DNA of 64,000 nucleotides from Oceanobacillus sp. Castelsardo (GCF_001659985.1 NZ_LYCS01000001.1:248001-312000); one strand, 5' to 3'. Positions 7,547 through 16,892 are shown, counted from the stretch's first letter. The notes: generated by a model not told the origin, from the sequence alone. Program-made: numbers and translations.

Positions 7547-10500
7547 TTAACCTTGGTGGATTCGAAAAGCTGGTACAATCGTGTCCGAAATAATTTCTTT
7601 CCCTTTTTCACGAATGAAGTCGAGTTTATAATAGGATTCAAATCGTTGACTGATTTCTGTTTTGACCAATTCAGGCGGTGTAACGATGATGAATTGAAAC
7701 TTCAATTTGTCCGCAACAGCAAAAATCGGATCCAAAACATGGGCAGATGCGGCTTGACCGAATGGATTGTCGACGACTAATGGTACCCAACTTTGATCAG
7801 TTTCACTCTTCACGGATAATAACATCATCATCATTACCATGCGGGCGGATAGTTTTTGTCCGCCACTGCCGTCCGATTTGGTCTTGGAACCTTTATTAAT
7901 CGTTTGCCATGTCGAATAATGCTCCCGTTGTGGTTTTCCGTACATAAATGCATTATCGGTTCGCATGTTATAGACAAGGAGTTCTGGGTAACGATTTCTG
8001 AGTGACACAAATAAGATTTTCTCATCGCTAACGAGTTGTTTGATTTCTTGATCTAAGGAGCGATTCGTATCGTCAATGAAATCAAATTGCTTCGTTATTT
8101 GATTGATTGCTGAGACGAAATGCTGTCTTAACAGAGGTTCGATCTCTTCCGCTTTCTTTGGTAGAATATCCTCTTTAAGCTGGACAAGTGGGAATGTGCC
8201 GCGTTCATTTTTTAGCTTCATTTTCCCAATCATGGAACGAATCGCATTGGAAATACTCATGACTTTCATGCTGGCACGACTGGCCCAGAAGTTTTGTGCC
8301 TTTTCCGCTCTTTCCTTGTCTCGTTCTAATTGTTCTAACCCACTTTGGGAGAACCGCTTCATATTTTTCACAATGCTCCCGACATGGGTATAATGTCTCG
8401 TGTCCATATGATCCAGTGTTGTTAACACTTCATTTTTAAATCGTATCTCCCAATCCTTCCCTTCAATGCTCAGTTTTAAATTCCTTAGGGATTGGTCAAT
8501 TTTTGCATGCTTCTCTTGCCCTTCATCTTGTAAGGCTTGATGATGATCACACCAGGAAAGAATACAAGATTTCCCTTGGCCCTTAATCTTTTCGATATCC
8601 TCATCTGTGAAGGTAACCGATTCTTCCTTCAAAATAACCGAGAGCGTCAACATATCACCGTCATAACTAGTTATATTCGCTTCCGATTCTTTTTGACGTT
8701 TCTCCATCAACTTGATTTCGTCTTTTGTTTTCTTCGTCTGGTCCTTAATTTCAACAGCTTTTACTTCTAAATCAAGATCTTCCCAATCCTCAGCTTGTTT
8801 TTCATGCTTGGCTACTTTTTTCTCTGATTTGTCTCGTTCCTTGATTGCATGTTGAACCGATGTTTCCGCGACCGTAACAGCCGTTCCCTGTGCTCGTTCT
8901 TCTTTTTCCGCCGCTCTTAACTCCTTGTTTGCAGTCTGCAGCATATTTTCAATAATAGAAATCGGTTCATCCGGGACAGTTGCATCCTTCCAATCTTCGT
9001 TTTGCGCATTCAATTTCTTCTCGATTTTCTTTTGTTGCTTCTGTTCGCTTTCTTTTTTCGCTTGATTGACGAGTAACTCTTGCGCTTGTTCTTCTTTCGA
9101 TTTTTGCAAGTTTCTTAATTCAGCAATACTCCCCATGATGCCTTCTAAAATATGTGCCGATAAAGGAGGTACCTCTTCGGTGAGTTCGCCTTTTTCATCA
9201 CTCGGAAACGCTGCATCTTCCATAAAGAAGGCAATTTCCTTAATCGATTGCTCAACCTGCAGCTTCCACTCCAAAAACGTATGATTCCATTTTCTTTGTA
9301 ACTCTACAAATTCTTCGTATTCTTCGCTTATTTCTTCCTGCGCTTTCAGCATCGATTCCTTTTGCTTTTCTTTCTCGAGTTTGACTTGTTTATTTTCTTG
9401 ATAGAGATGCTTCTCCTTTTCAAACACTTCTAATCGAGCGACATTCGAAGTAAGCTTTTCTACTTTTTGCTGAGTCTTTTCCAAATCCTCTTTTAACTGC
9501 AGTTGGATTTCTTTTTCTTTCACTTGCTTCGTGACGATCTCTTGTAATTCTGTTTTCTTGGTCAGGAGAGCACCCTTTTCAGCATTCCATGTTTTTTCAA
9601 TATCAGTTGCAAGTTCAGCCGATACAAATCGATCGATTTCTTTTAAGATTCGACGATAGGCGGTTTCTGTTTTTTCCAATTCGCTTAGCGTATTTTTCTT
9701 CGCTTCAATCGATTTCTCCATTTGGATTTTCCAATTAGAAAATTGATGGTTATCCCGTAATAATTCATTTTCCGTTCCATTTAAAATAACAAATGAAGCT
9801 TGATCAGCAGTGCTCGTCATTTCCTCACGTAAGAAAATCGGAACCGGACTATGAAACATGCGACCTGTGAGCAACTGTTGATTAATCTTTTCCCATTGCT
9901 GTCCATTAACAACCAAACCATATGGAAGAAGCGGATAGGTCACTAAGTGATTCGCAAGTTCTTCAGGACGTAACGATTGAAGAAATTGACTTCCATAAAA
10001 GACATCGATTCCTGTCTTCTCATCGATCCATTCCTTCAATTCTTTGACATCTTTATTGGCAATCCAGAAATGTTCATCATTTAAGGAATGATCCAGCTGG
10101 GTCTCCCACAATTCTTTCTTGATGCCTTCCGCTTGTTCTAACGTATATTTCAATTGTTCCTCTATCTCAAGCGCATATTTCGATAAAAGAGAAGGCGTAA
10201 ACGGCTCTGTCACGGAATGGAGGAGACCATGGAGTTTAGATGCTAGTTTCGCTTCTTTTTCTTGTTGAACCTCATGCGAAGTCGATAATTCTTCACATTT
10301 CTCTTCAGCATACTGAATTGATTGGGTCAGTGTTCCTTCTGTTGCTGCGAGTTTATTTTGCCGTTCGCTCGATTCATCAGTTTTCGCTTGAATGTCTTCT
10401 ACTCTTTTCTTTTTGTTCTCCATTTGTTTCGAAAAGCTTTCGATTAATCCCGGTAAATCATACGTTAATTGGTCGCCAAATTCCTTCGTTAAGGCAGCTT

Positions 10501-11995
10501 CATTGGATTCGTACGTATGCATTTCGGTATAAAGACGATCCACTTCTGTGCTAATTCTAGCAATCTCTTGTGTCTTTTGTTTATCCTGTTTCGCTAGATC
10601 GGTAGCTTTCTTTTTCAAAAACTTTTGATAGCCAAAATACTGCTGAACGGCTGCTTGTATGGCTTCCGATGAAATCGCCCATTGTTTTGCTGCTTCTTCC
10701 TTGATTTCAGTCATTTTTTGATTGACTTCCTCTAAACCACTGTTTGCCTCTAGCTTAGCAATGGCCTCGGACAGCGAGTGAATCGTTTGTTGCCCTTCAT
10801 TCCACTCTTTTAATAAAAGCTCAAACGCTAACTGGTCTTTACGTTCTTGCTTCTCTTTGACAACCTCTTGTAATTGATCATGATTCTTCCGTTCTTCAGC
10901 CAATTTCTTTTCCCAGTCGACAACCTCACGATGGGCCAATGCAAAAGCCAAATTATCTTTTTGATAGCGTAAATCTTGTTGTTTCTCGATTGATTTTTCC
11001 ATCTCTTTTTCTAGAGAAAGGAGTGTTTCTTCTTCTAGCTTCTTCAAATGCTCTAATGCACCTAGGAGCTGCCTACCTTCCTTCACACTGTCCTGAACAA
11101 TGTCTTTATGCTGGGCACCAGTAGCTAAATGTTCTTCAAACGGAACAATATCTTCCAGGAACTCCTTATGGGCTTGTTCTCGTTTTAACAAAACTGGTAA
11201 ATCTTTTGCAATACTTGCCTGACTTTTAAAAATTTCCACTAAGTCATTCTTTTGATGTTCGGTTTTATGTAATACTTGACTAACCGTAGGAACAATCCGT
11301 TTTTGGAAAAGGGAATGATCGTCTTCGGCTCCCTCAAAATATTTCCCTACGCCACCTTCGTCTTTGTTAATATCTTTTAATATATCCCAATCTTTTCGGT
11401 TAATCGCGTATGTATCGAGAATCCGATAATGCTTCTTTGTGTCCTTGTACACATCAAAACCATTCCATCTTAAGTAATCTTTCAAACTCTCGTTTTCTGC
11501 AACCTCGCCATCTTCATAAAGGGGGATGTGCTCGAGGGCTGCTTCTTCTTTTGTCTCAAATTCTCTCGTATAAAACGTAATATTGGGAATGATTTTCGCT
11601 TCCTGTTCCAACGTTTTAGTTTCATTTCCAGCTTCCTCATTCATGGAAATCCGCTGTTCCGCTGAGAACATCCCACCTGTGATCAAGTGATGATGGTCTG
11701 AACCATCTAATTCCCATTGAATCAAAATATGGAAGGTATACGGAATAAACTGCTCCTTTTGGTTAAAAAAGAACTGCTGATAATACCGATTGTTTTGCTT
11801 TCCCCATGCCGTACCGGGTTTCACCATTTGAAAAATGGCTTGTAAGAATACCCCTTTTCCACCCCCATTCATCATTGAGATGAGGCCATTAACAGAGGTC
11901 TCTTCATTGTGAAAATGGAATGTTGTATCTTTATATTGTTTTTGCATGCCATCATATTTCAGGCCAACAATTCTAATCTTGTGTATCTTCGGCAT
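7547..11995 (-). CDS. jetC: Wadjet JetC, SMC/MukB-like ATPase
   Basis: The motor subunit of the Wadjet plasmid-restriction complex: a 1482-residue SMC-like ATPase that with JetA and JetB forms the DNA-loop-extruding ring. The N-terminal head has the P-loop NGGGKG (residues 43-48); two very long coiled-coil arms rich in Glu/Lys/Gln fill about 230-1300 with a hinge-like globular region near 590-740; the C-terminal head has the signature SGGQKLSARM (about 1377) and the Walker B strand WVPLVVDNPFG (Asp about 1409). The residue after the Walker B Asp is Asn instead of the Glu usual in SMC proteins. I choose the ATG at 11995, seven bases after AAAGGAGG; the ATG two codons earlier abuts the ribosome site. 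It overlaps jetB by 23 bases and is the last gene of the operon. Confidence 0.93.
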   Translation of the reverse strand: MPKIHKIRIVGLKYDGMQKQYKDTTFHFHNEETSVNGLISMMNGGGKGVFLQAIFQMVKPGTAWGKQNNRYYQQFFFNQKEQFIPYTFHILIQWELDGSDHHHLITGGMFSAEQRISMNEEAGNETKTLEQEAKIIPNITFYTREFETKEEAALEHIPLYEDGEVAENESLKDYLRWNGFDVYKDTKKHYRILDTYAINRKDWDILKDINKDEGGVGKYFEGAEDDHSLFQKRIVPTVSQVLHKTEHQKNDLVEIFKSQASIAKDLPVLLKREQAHKEFLEDIVPFEEHLATGAQHKDIVQDSVKEGRQLLGALEHLKKLEEETLLSLEKEMEKSIEKQQDLRYQKDNLAFALAHREVVDWEKKLAEERKNHDQLQEVVKEKQERKDQLAFELLLKEWNEGQQTIHSLSEAIAKLEANSGLEEVNQKMTEIKEEAAKQWAISSEAIQAAVQQYFGYQKFLKKKATDLAKQDKQKTQEIARISTEVDRLYTEMHTYESNEAALTKEFGDQLTYDLPGLIESFSKQMENKKKRVEDIQAKTDESSERQNKLAATEGTLTQSIQYAEEKCEELSTSHEVQQEKEAKLASKLHGLLHSVTEPFTPSLLSKYALEIEEQLKYTLEQAEGIKKELWETQLDHSLNDEHFWIANKDVKELKEWIDEKTGIDVFYGSQFLQSLRPEELANHLVTYPLLPYGLVVNGQQWEKINQQLLTGRMFHSPVPIFLREEMTSTADQASFVILNGTENELLRDNHQFSNWKIQMEKSIEAKKNTLSELEKTETAYRRILKEIDRFVSAELATDIEKTWNAEKGALLTKKTELQEIVTKQVKEKEIQLQLKEDLEKTQQKVEKLTSNVARLEVFEKEKHLYQENKQVKLEKEKQKESMLKAQEEISEEYEEFVELQRKWNHTFLEWKLQVEQSIKEIAFFMEDAAFPSDEKGELTEEVPPLSAHILEGIMGSIAELRNLQKSKEEQAQELLVNQAKKESEQKQQKKIEKKLNAQNEDWKDATVPDEPISIIENMLQTANKELRAAEKEERAQGTAVTVAETSVQHAIKERDKSEKKVAKHEKQAEDWEDLDLEVKAVEIKDQTKKTKDEIKLMEKRQKESEANITSYDGDMLTLSVILKEESVTFTDEDIEKIKGQGKSCILSWCDHHQALQDEGQEKHAKIDQSLRNLKLSIEGKDWEIRFKNEVLTTLDHMDTRHYTHVGSIVKNMKRFSQSGLEQLERDKERAEKAQNFWASRASMKVMSISNAIRSMIGKMKLKNERGTFPLVQLKEDILPKKAEEIEPLLRQHFVSAINQITKQFDFIDDTNRSLDQEIKQLVSDEKILFVSLRNRYPELLVYNMRTDNAFMYGKPQREHYSTWQTINKGSKTKSDGSGGQKLSARMVMMMMLLSVKSETDQSWVPLVVDNPFGQAASAHVLDPIFAVADKLKFQFIIVTPPELVKTEISQRFESYYKLDFIREKGKEIISDTIVPAFRIHQG

Positions 11996-12719
11996 GCTCA
12001 TCCTCCTTTACGGTTACTAGTTTTTTCATAAATTCATAGCGATCGTAATCATGATATAAGTATTCAATCCGCTCAAACAACTCTTGTTTCGGAATCACTT
12101 TTGGAATATCATCGCGGTCAAGAATGACAACAAGACCTTCCGTTTCAAGAAGCCGCATACTACTAGCAATCAATCCGATTCTAGTCCGTTTATTCGCTTT
12201 TTTTGTACCGGAATCTTCTCTGTCCACTTCCATGTACTTCCATGTTGTTACAACTTCTTTCATATCAATCCGTTCTTCGTCACCAAAGTTTGGATTGTTT
12301 TTGAGGATATTATCCCAATTCATCATGAGGTCATTCACTTGTCGTTCTAACGAATAGTAGCTGATTCCATCCCTTTTCGTGCGCACCTTGGCGGCCTGAT
12401 TTTGATCCATACTTGCTAAAAAGGCCATCAAGACCACACTCATCAGGTGAAAATGTTTCTTCGTTTCGACCTGATTATGCTTGTCCCGCATATGGGTAAA
12501 ATTGGTCGCAAAGACGGAACCTGTTGGCTGAACGACTAAATGAATTCGCTTCGGGGCTTCAATAATATATGTCCCAGATTCGTCTGCCATTAACAAAACC
12601 GTTTGCCTTACTTCCGGTTCAAAATAATCCTGAAAATGCTCACTCGTCTCATCCATTACTTTTTCTTTTAAAAGGGTAAAATAGACTGCCGACGCTTTTT
12701 TGATGATTTCTGCGTTCAT
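11973..12719 (-). CDS. jetB: Wadjet JetB, MukE-like (DUF6063-type) subunit
   Basis: A 248-residue soluble protein occupying the MukE/JetB slot: it sits between the kleisin JetA and the motor JetC, overlapping the JetA stop by four bases (ATGA) and the JetC start. JetB dimers bind the kleisin and help control JetC. The sequence is an alpha/beta winged-helix-type protein (MNAEIIKKASAVYFTLLKEK, a central GTYIIEAPKRIHLVVQPTG strand region, and a late winged-helix with RTRIGLIASSMRLLETEGL). I associate this sequence type with DUF6063 and type II Wadjet from memory; the subtype is less certain than the gene's role. Confidence 0.85.
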   Translation of the reverse strand: MNAEIIKKASAVYFTLLKEKVMDETSEHFQDYFEPEVRQTVLLMADESGTYIIEAPKRIHLVVQPTGSVFATNFTHMRDKHNQVETKKHFHLMSVVLMAFLASMDQNQAAKVRTKRDGISYYSLERQVNDLMMNWDNILKNNPNFGDEERIDMKEVVTTWKYMEVDREDSGTKKANKRTRIGLIASSMRLLETEGLVVILDRDDIPKVIPKQELFERIEYLYHDYDRYEFMKKLVTVKEDEHAEDTQD

Positions 12720-14224
12720 CGACTCTCCTCCTCGATACAGATTTTAAATGGAGTTATTTTCATGTCATACCAGAGAATCGGCTGGGCGCGATGATCAAAC
12801 TCTGTATAAATCTTTAAGCCTTCAAATGGTTGGAATTGCGGATATTCCTGCATCAATTTATAGAGCAGGATTTCTCGTTCATCGCTTAAAGTTTCTTCAT
12901 TCCGATGGAGAACTTGCACCTTTAATGGCTTTTTATCAAACATCATCCATAAATCAATCGTTTCATACTCCTCAAACCATAAATCCTGCACTTCTAATGG
13001 CAGTTCCTGCAAATCAGCTAAAGAAAACTCTTGATACGTTTGGAGATATTGGAACACATAGCTCCACGCCTTCACAACAGAATCCCAGTTCGTGATGCGC
13101 TGACGAACGACCTGCTCCGTATCCTCTTCTTCTTCCAGCCCATCGATTTCTTCTTTCTCATTAAATTCCTGTTCTCCCCAAATCCAATCCAGTGGTAAAA
13201 TAAACTCGTTTTTAGGTGAGAATAGTGGTGAAAGGATGGTTTCAACCGTTGCAAACGACTCTACCCCATCCTTCATAAAGCCGTTTTCATAAATATGTTC
13301 CTTGAAGGACACCAAACTGTTTTCCCAAAATAGGGATGGATTTTCTGCCTTTAATTTCATTTCATAGGAAATATTTTGAATCACAAGTTTGGCAAAACGA
13401 TCATGCAATGCCCGAGAGTGGCCAATCTTTTCCTGAAGCAGAACCAGTTCCCGATGAATGCTATCATCCTCTGCATTTTGACGTTTCGATCTTTCAATCA
13501 TACTCATAATCGTCCGAAAGTGATTTTTTTCTTCTTCAAATTGCTTTTCAATTTCCATCCGATTGTCAGCTCGTTGCCTTTCTGCTTCAATTAAAAGGAT
13601 TTTGGGATTATTAATCATTTCCTGTTGAAAGGAGAATTCATTAGCCATTAAGCGGTTTACACGTGAAATGAGGTGATCGAGGTTTCGTGTCGCCTTACGA
13701 AAATTACCATTTTTAATTAACTGGATACTATAAAGTTGTTCAATCGTAATGGAAAATTCTTCTGCCATTTCCCTACTCATAAAAATCATTTCTTGCGCAA
13801 CATCTGTCAGCTTATAAACAATGGAATGACCAATTTCTAAATTCGTATATAAATCGTCCATCGTCACATAACGAAAAACTTGCGTCTCCCAAGCTTGTCG
13901 GATTTCATCATAATAATAAGCTTCAAATGGTTGACTATATTCTTCTTTCCCGGAATATAATAGCCCGGTCGTAATCCTTTCGATTTGCTTCTCGTCTGCC
14001 AATAACTTCATTTGCTTGATCGTATCTTCTACCATATATTTAATATCGGATTTGCGACGATGGTCATCATCATTTAACTCCCGATAAAAGATTGTCAGGA
14101 GCACTTGCATGAGGATCGTTTGGAGATAGGGTTTTAACTCACCTACTTCCATTCCTCGTCCTAGCTCAAAAAGCGGATTGAGTCGTTGCATTCGTCCTGC
14201 AAAACCTTCCCATGATTCGTTCAC
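12716..14224 (-). CDS. jetA: Wadjet JetA, MukF-like kleisin
   Basis: The kleisin subunit that closes the JetC ring, 502 residues. It starts with a helical N-terminal domain (FAGRMQRLNPLFELGRGMEV, YLQTILMQVLLTIFYRELND), has a coiled-coil-like stretch near 190-260 (QQEMINNPKILLIEAERQRA) and an acidic linker (EEEEDTEQ) before the C-terminal winged-helix part that should contact the JetC head. The start is decided by context: the ATG at 14239 has no ribosome site, while a GTG at 14224 stands eight bases after GGAGG and overlaps the jetD stop as GTGA, matching the ATGA link between jetA and jetB. Most like the DUF5716/type II JetA family in my judgement. Confidence 0.88.
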   Translation of the reverse strand: MNESWEGFAGRMQRLNPLFELGRGMEVGELKPYLQTILMQVLLTIFYRELNDDDHRRKSDIKYMVEDTIKQMKLLADEKQIERITTGLLYSGKEEYSQPFEAYYYDEIRQAWETQVFRYVTMDDLYTNLEIGHSIVYKLTDVAQEMIFMSREMAEEFSITIEQLYSIQLIKNGNFRKATRNLDHLISRVNRLMANEFSFQQEMINNPKILLIEAERQRADNRMEIEKQFEEEKNHFRTIMSMIERSKRQNAEDDSIHRELVLLQEKIGHSRALHDRFAKLVIQNISYEMKLKAENPSLFWENSLVSFKEHIYENGFMKDGVESFATVETILSPLFSPKNEFILPLDWIWGEQEFNEKEEIDGLEEEEDTEQVVRQRITNWDSVVKAWSYVFQYLQTYQEFSLADLQELPLEVQDLWFEEYETIDLWMMFDKKPLKVQVLHRNEETLSDEREILLYKLMQEYPQFQPFEGLKIYTEFDHRAQPILWYDMKITPFKICIEEESR

Positions 14225-15294
14225 AGCCAACGCCTCCATGTTTCAATTGTTAATACTTCTTGGGGAATTCGTTTGTTTTCTTCCCATAGTTGGTGTAAAA
14301 TCTGCTGTTCCTCCTCGGTAAACCACTGAAAGAAAGCATCCCGGTATGTTGTGTTTTGTGTTTGTCCGCGATTTTGGTTGTTCCGTTGATCGATGCACTC
14401 CAGCATTTTCCGGTAGATTTTGAGTGCCGGCTGTATTGTCGTATTGGGAAAATTCTCTATTAAGCGAGTGAGAATCCCGTACCCTTCTGCATCAAGATCA
14501 CCAGCGTAATAAATAAGATAGTTTTTTGGAGGAAATATTTGAAAGAAAAAGGAAAAGCTTCGTTCAATTTTCTTTCCTTCTCCATAAATAATCAGTTCTG
14601 GCTCATAATCCAGTAAGTTTTCTTCCAACAGCTTAATCGAAGTATGGAAGAATGCTAGATTTTCCACAATTAAAACCCGCTGAACATCCTTTATTTCTTT
14701 TCCTTGTTTCAGCCAAAATACAAAAGGCTCCCCGTATTTCACCATTTTCAATTTCTCTTCTGGAACACCAATTCGAGTTAAAAAGCCTTTTCCCTCTGGA
14801 AATAGCTCCCTATCTTGCAAAAACTTTTCATGACCAAACAGTTCAAGACTTCTTTCTTCCACGGACACCACTTCTCGTTCCACTGAAGTTTGCAAAAAGG
14901 TATATAACTTCTCAATTCGTTCCCATTCTTCTTTTGTTTGATATTCTGGATGGGACTCATAATAGGAAAAATCAAACTTATCACTTAACGTCATCATCTT
15001 CAACCGATCCCACTTCGTTTCTCGGGCTTTCATATTTACCCAGTAATGTAGTGGAAGGGCCGGCGACTTCCCATTATATTGTCTATTTTGAATCGGTGAA
15101 AGAACGCCTTCCTCCTGCAATTTTTCAATCGCTTCGTAAAACAGCTGATACCCATTCATTTCATAATAATTATCTAAAAGTCTCCGTAGTTGAAGTTCTA
15201 AATCATTTATATTTATTTTCTTTTTTTGTTTAGGGTGTTGGATGTCGTGAATGAATCCACGGACTCGTGTTTCGATTATGTTGATTGTGCTCAC
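14221..15294 (-). CDS. jetD: Wadjet JetD, Toprim-type plasmid-cleaving nuclease
   Basis: The nuclease subunit that linearises closed circular plasmid DNA once the JetABC motor stalls. It has 357 residues: an N-terminal helical/winged-helix domain to about 190 and a C-terminal Toprim fold (DUF2220-like). The metal-binding residues are readable: Glu211 in RVLIVENLAFF and the Asp266-x-Asp268 pair in YYAGDLDAEGYG. It is the first gene of the operon, transcribed before jetA, an order D-A-B-C that differs from the A-B-C-D order of the best-studied type I systems. Start ATG at 15294, ribosome site AGGTGAGC. It overlaps jetA by four bases. Confidence 0.92.
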   Translation of the reverse strand: MSTINIIETRVRGFIHDIQHPKQKKKININDLELQLRRLLDNYYEMNGYQLFYEAIEKLQEEGVLSPIQNRQYNGKSPALPLHYWVNMKARETKWDRLKMMTLSDKFDFSYYESHPEYQTKEEWERIEKLYTFLQTSVEREVVSVEERSLELFGHEKFLQDRELFPEGKGFLTRIGVPEEKLKMVKYGEPFVFWLKQGKEIKDVQRVLIVENLAFFHTSIKLLEENLLDYEPELIIYGEGKKIERSFSFFFQIFPPKNYLIYYAGDLDAEGYGILTRLIENFPNTTIQPALKIYRKMLECIDQRNNQNRGQTQNTTYRDAFFQWFTEEEQQILHQLWEENKRIPQEVLTIETWRRWL

Positions 15295-15616
15295 CTACTT
15301 TGTCTTCTGCCATGAACCAAATCTACTTCTACTATTTCATGGGCTATCCTTTATTATAAACTAAATTGGGGATTGGGGGGAAATGGGAGACTTTGATGAA
15401 TTTTAAAAAAGTAGGTTGAATCAAAATGAGCCAGAAAAAGTAATACCACAAACTTTGGTGTCAAAATACTAAGAATAAAGCACCTACATAATTAAAGGGT
15501 TCCGTTTTAAGGTTTTTATCTATTTAAGGTTCGCTCCAATCTGAATTGAGAAGAACTTCTATTGAACCACTTTTAATACTCTTTATTAAACTAAAGATAC
15601 GTTTTGCTCAAGGGAA
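15295..15616. other. Wadjet upstream region
   Basis: About 320 bases upstream of jetD. On the minus strand a TATAAT-like box lies at about 15353-15358 (TTTATAATAAAGG) without a good -35 partner, so it is only a weak promoter candidate. No gene is supportable here. Confidence 0.35.
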
Positions 15617-15619
15617 TTG

Positions 15620-15648
15620 TTTTAAATCATACATAATTGTGGTATACT
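15620..15648 (+). promoter_or_regulatory. promoter of antisense RNA
   Basis: TTTAAA (15620-15625), a 17-base spacer and an extended -10 TGGTATACT ending at 15648. It drives a short rightward RNA toward the toxin 3' end. Confidence 0.5.
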
Positions 15649-15654
15649 AAGACT

Positions 15655-15797
15655 AGAATAAAAAGACGATGTGCTGGATACACATCGCCTTATGGTAACT
15701 TCTTCGCTCGAAGCGAGAGGTTGCTCGAAACTTAATCTTTTCGATAAGAAGAACCACCCCTGCTTTTGTCAGAGCGAATACGGGTGGTTTTCTTTTT
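15655..15797 (+). ncRNA. putative type I antitoxin RNA
   Basis: Predicted RNA of about 140 nt, antisense to the 3' part of the small hydrophobic ORF at 15732-15881. It begins after the promoter at 15643-15648 and ends at an intrinsic terminator: AACCACCC (15752-15759) pairing with GGGTGGTT (15782-15789), then a T run. The arrangement, with a 3'-overlapping antisense RNA, is like the BsrG/SR4 and related type I systems of Bacillus. Transcription is inferred from the promoter and terminator only. Confidence 0.5.
15660..15687 (-). terminator. terminator of toxin mRNA
   Basis: CGATGTG (15667-15673) pairs with CACATCG (15681-15687); the minus strand continues TCTTTTTA. It would end the leftward toxin mRNA about 70 bases after the stop codon. 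Confidence 0.65.
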
Positions 15798-15881
15798 GGA
15801 ATTTTCACTGCGTTTCTTTGAGAATATCAAAGAAACCGTTTGGTTCACAATCGCTTTTACCAAAGCCAGTATGACATCCAT
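15732..15881 (-). CDS. putative type I toxin, small hydrophobic/basic peptide
   Basis: From the ATG at 15881 the product is 49 residues: a hydrophobic segment (MDVILALVKAIVNQTVSLIF) followed by a basic tail (SKKRSENSKKKTTRIRSDKS), the build of membrane-acting type I toxins. The strong ribosome site GGGGGTGA lies 18 bases before that ATG; at the proper distance stands an in-frame ATA (15893), where the other toxin in this window has TTG. Either the start codon has mutated from ATG to ATA or translation begins elsewhere. The mRNA has a strong promoter, its own terminator and an antisense RNA. Family not firmly identified. Confidence 0.5.
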   Translation of the reverse strand: MDVILALVKAIVNQTVSLIFSKKRSENSKKKTTRIRSDKSRGGSSYRKD

Positions 15882-15977
15882 AAGAAAATCTATAGCAATC
15901 ACCCCCTTCCTTCCCCAAATTAGAGAAAAAAGGTGAGCAATCTCCCACCCCGAAACAATATATCGTTACCAACTATT

Positions 15978-16006
15978 ATTATACCAATAATTCCTATGTA
16001 AAACAA
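15978..16006 (-). promoter_or_regulatory. toxin promoter
   Basis: On the minus strand TTGTTT (16001-16006), an exact 17-base spacer and TATAAT (15978-15983) with an extended TGG. The mRNA would start near 15971, leaving a leader of about 90 bases in which GGTGGGAGATTGCTCACC can fold near the ribosome site. Confidence 0.65.
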
Positions 16007-16213
16007 AAGACAAAAGATAGATTTATATAGTTTGAAAATCGACCTATTTTTATCGATTGCTAATAATAAATCTGAAACTGGGGTCAGTGACCCTTAAATC
16101 AAACATTCCTCTATTTGGTTCTACTATTTTATGATACGGTTCTCCGCACTGTCTAGACGAGGATTTTAACAGCATCAAAATAGTTATAAGGAATGTAACT
16201 AAACATAATACAT

Positions 16214-16798
16214 CTATAAATCTATCTTTTCCCCGTTAACTCTGAACTCAATTATTTCAGCAATATCATCTCTGTGTTCAATTATGTAAGTAATTTTATG
16301 AGTTTCTCCATCTACATATACCTCGTGATGTTCAGATGTGGTTAATTTTTCTTCGTCAAATTCAGATCCACCGCTAATATGTTCTATATTTTCTCCTACA
16401 ATGTTTTTTTCAAGAATTTCACTAGTTAATTTATGATGAGCCTCTGGCAAAATAGCATAATTACCATTATCACCGTACCATTTTGCGTCAACAATCTCTA
16501 ACCAATTAAACCACAGCTCTTCAGGATCTTCTCCGTATTCTTCAGCTATCTCGTATACAGTCTCCCGATCACCTGAGAAATCATCTATAGCATTTAATCT
16601 TGTCATAATGATATCGTACCACTCAAGGTCTTCTTCGGTAAGATGTCTTAATCTAGTTACTTCTGGATAGAAGGTTGTTGTAATTTCATCGGCTACAATA
16701 CTTCTTTCTTCAGTTTCTTCAATTGCTTCTACATTTTCTACTACGGTCTCTACTGTTGTATTCTCTGAGCTTTCTCCCGTATTGCAAGTACGAGGCCA
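16214..16798 (-). pseudogene. N-terminally truncated lipoprotein, unknown function
   Basis: The 130 residues from the Met at 16606 are only the C-terminal part of a longer frame. Open reading continues upstream (TEERSIVADEITTTFYPEVT, RLRHLTEEDLEWYDIIMTRL) to a Cys at 16784-16786 in CNTGESSENTTVETVV, which looks like the lipidated cysteine and linker of a lipoprotein. Five codons further a TAA (16799-16801) closes the frame, and no start or signal peptide exists. The gene therefore lost its 5' end at the junction with the alcohol dehydrogenase fragment. The acidic soluble domain is of a type seen in Bacillus lipoproteins; I do not know its function. An internal start at 16606 is possible but has no ribosome site I trust. 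Confidence 0.6.
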
Positions 16799-16892
16799 TT
16801 ATGATGGATCATTTTCTTGGTGTAATTAAGTTTCATAGGAATACTTGTCTCACTACTAGAATAGAATCATTTATAACTACTGTTGCTCCAAC

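Noticed and set aside
15671-15874. Plus-strand 67-codon frame over the toxin locus
   Set aside because: It is antisense to the small hydrophobic ORF, has no ribosome site and crosses both terminators; the antisense RNA explains this strand better.
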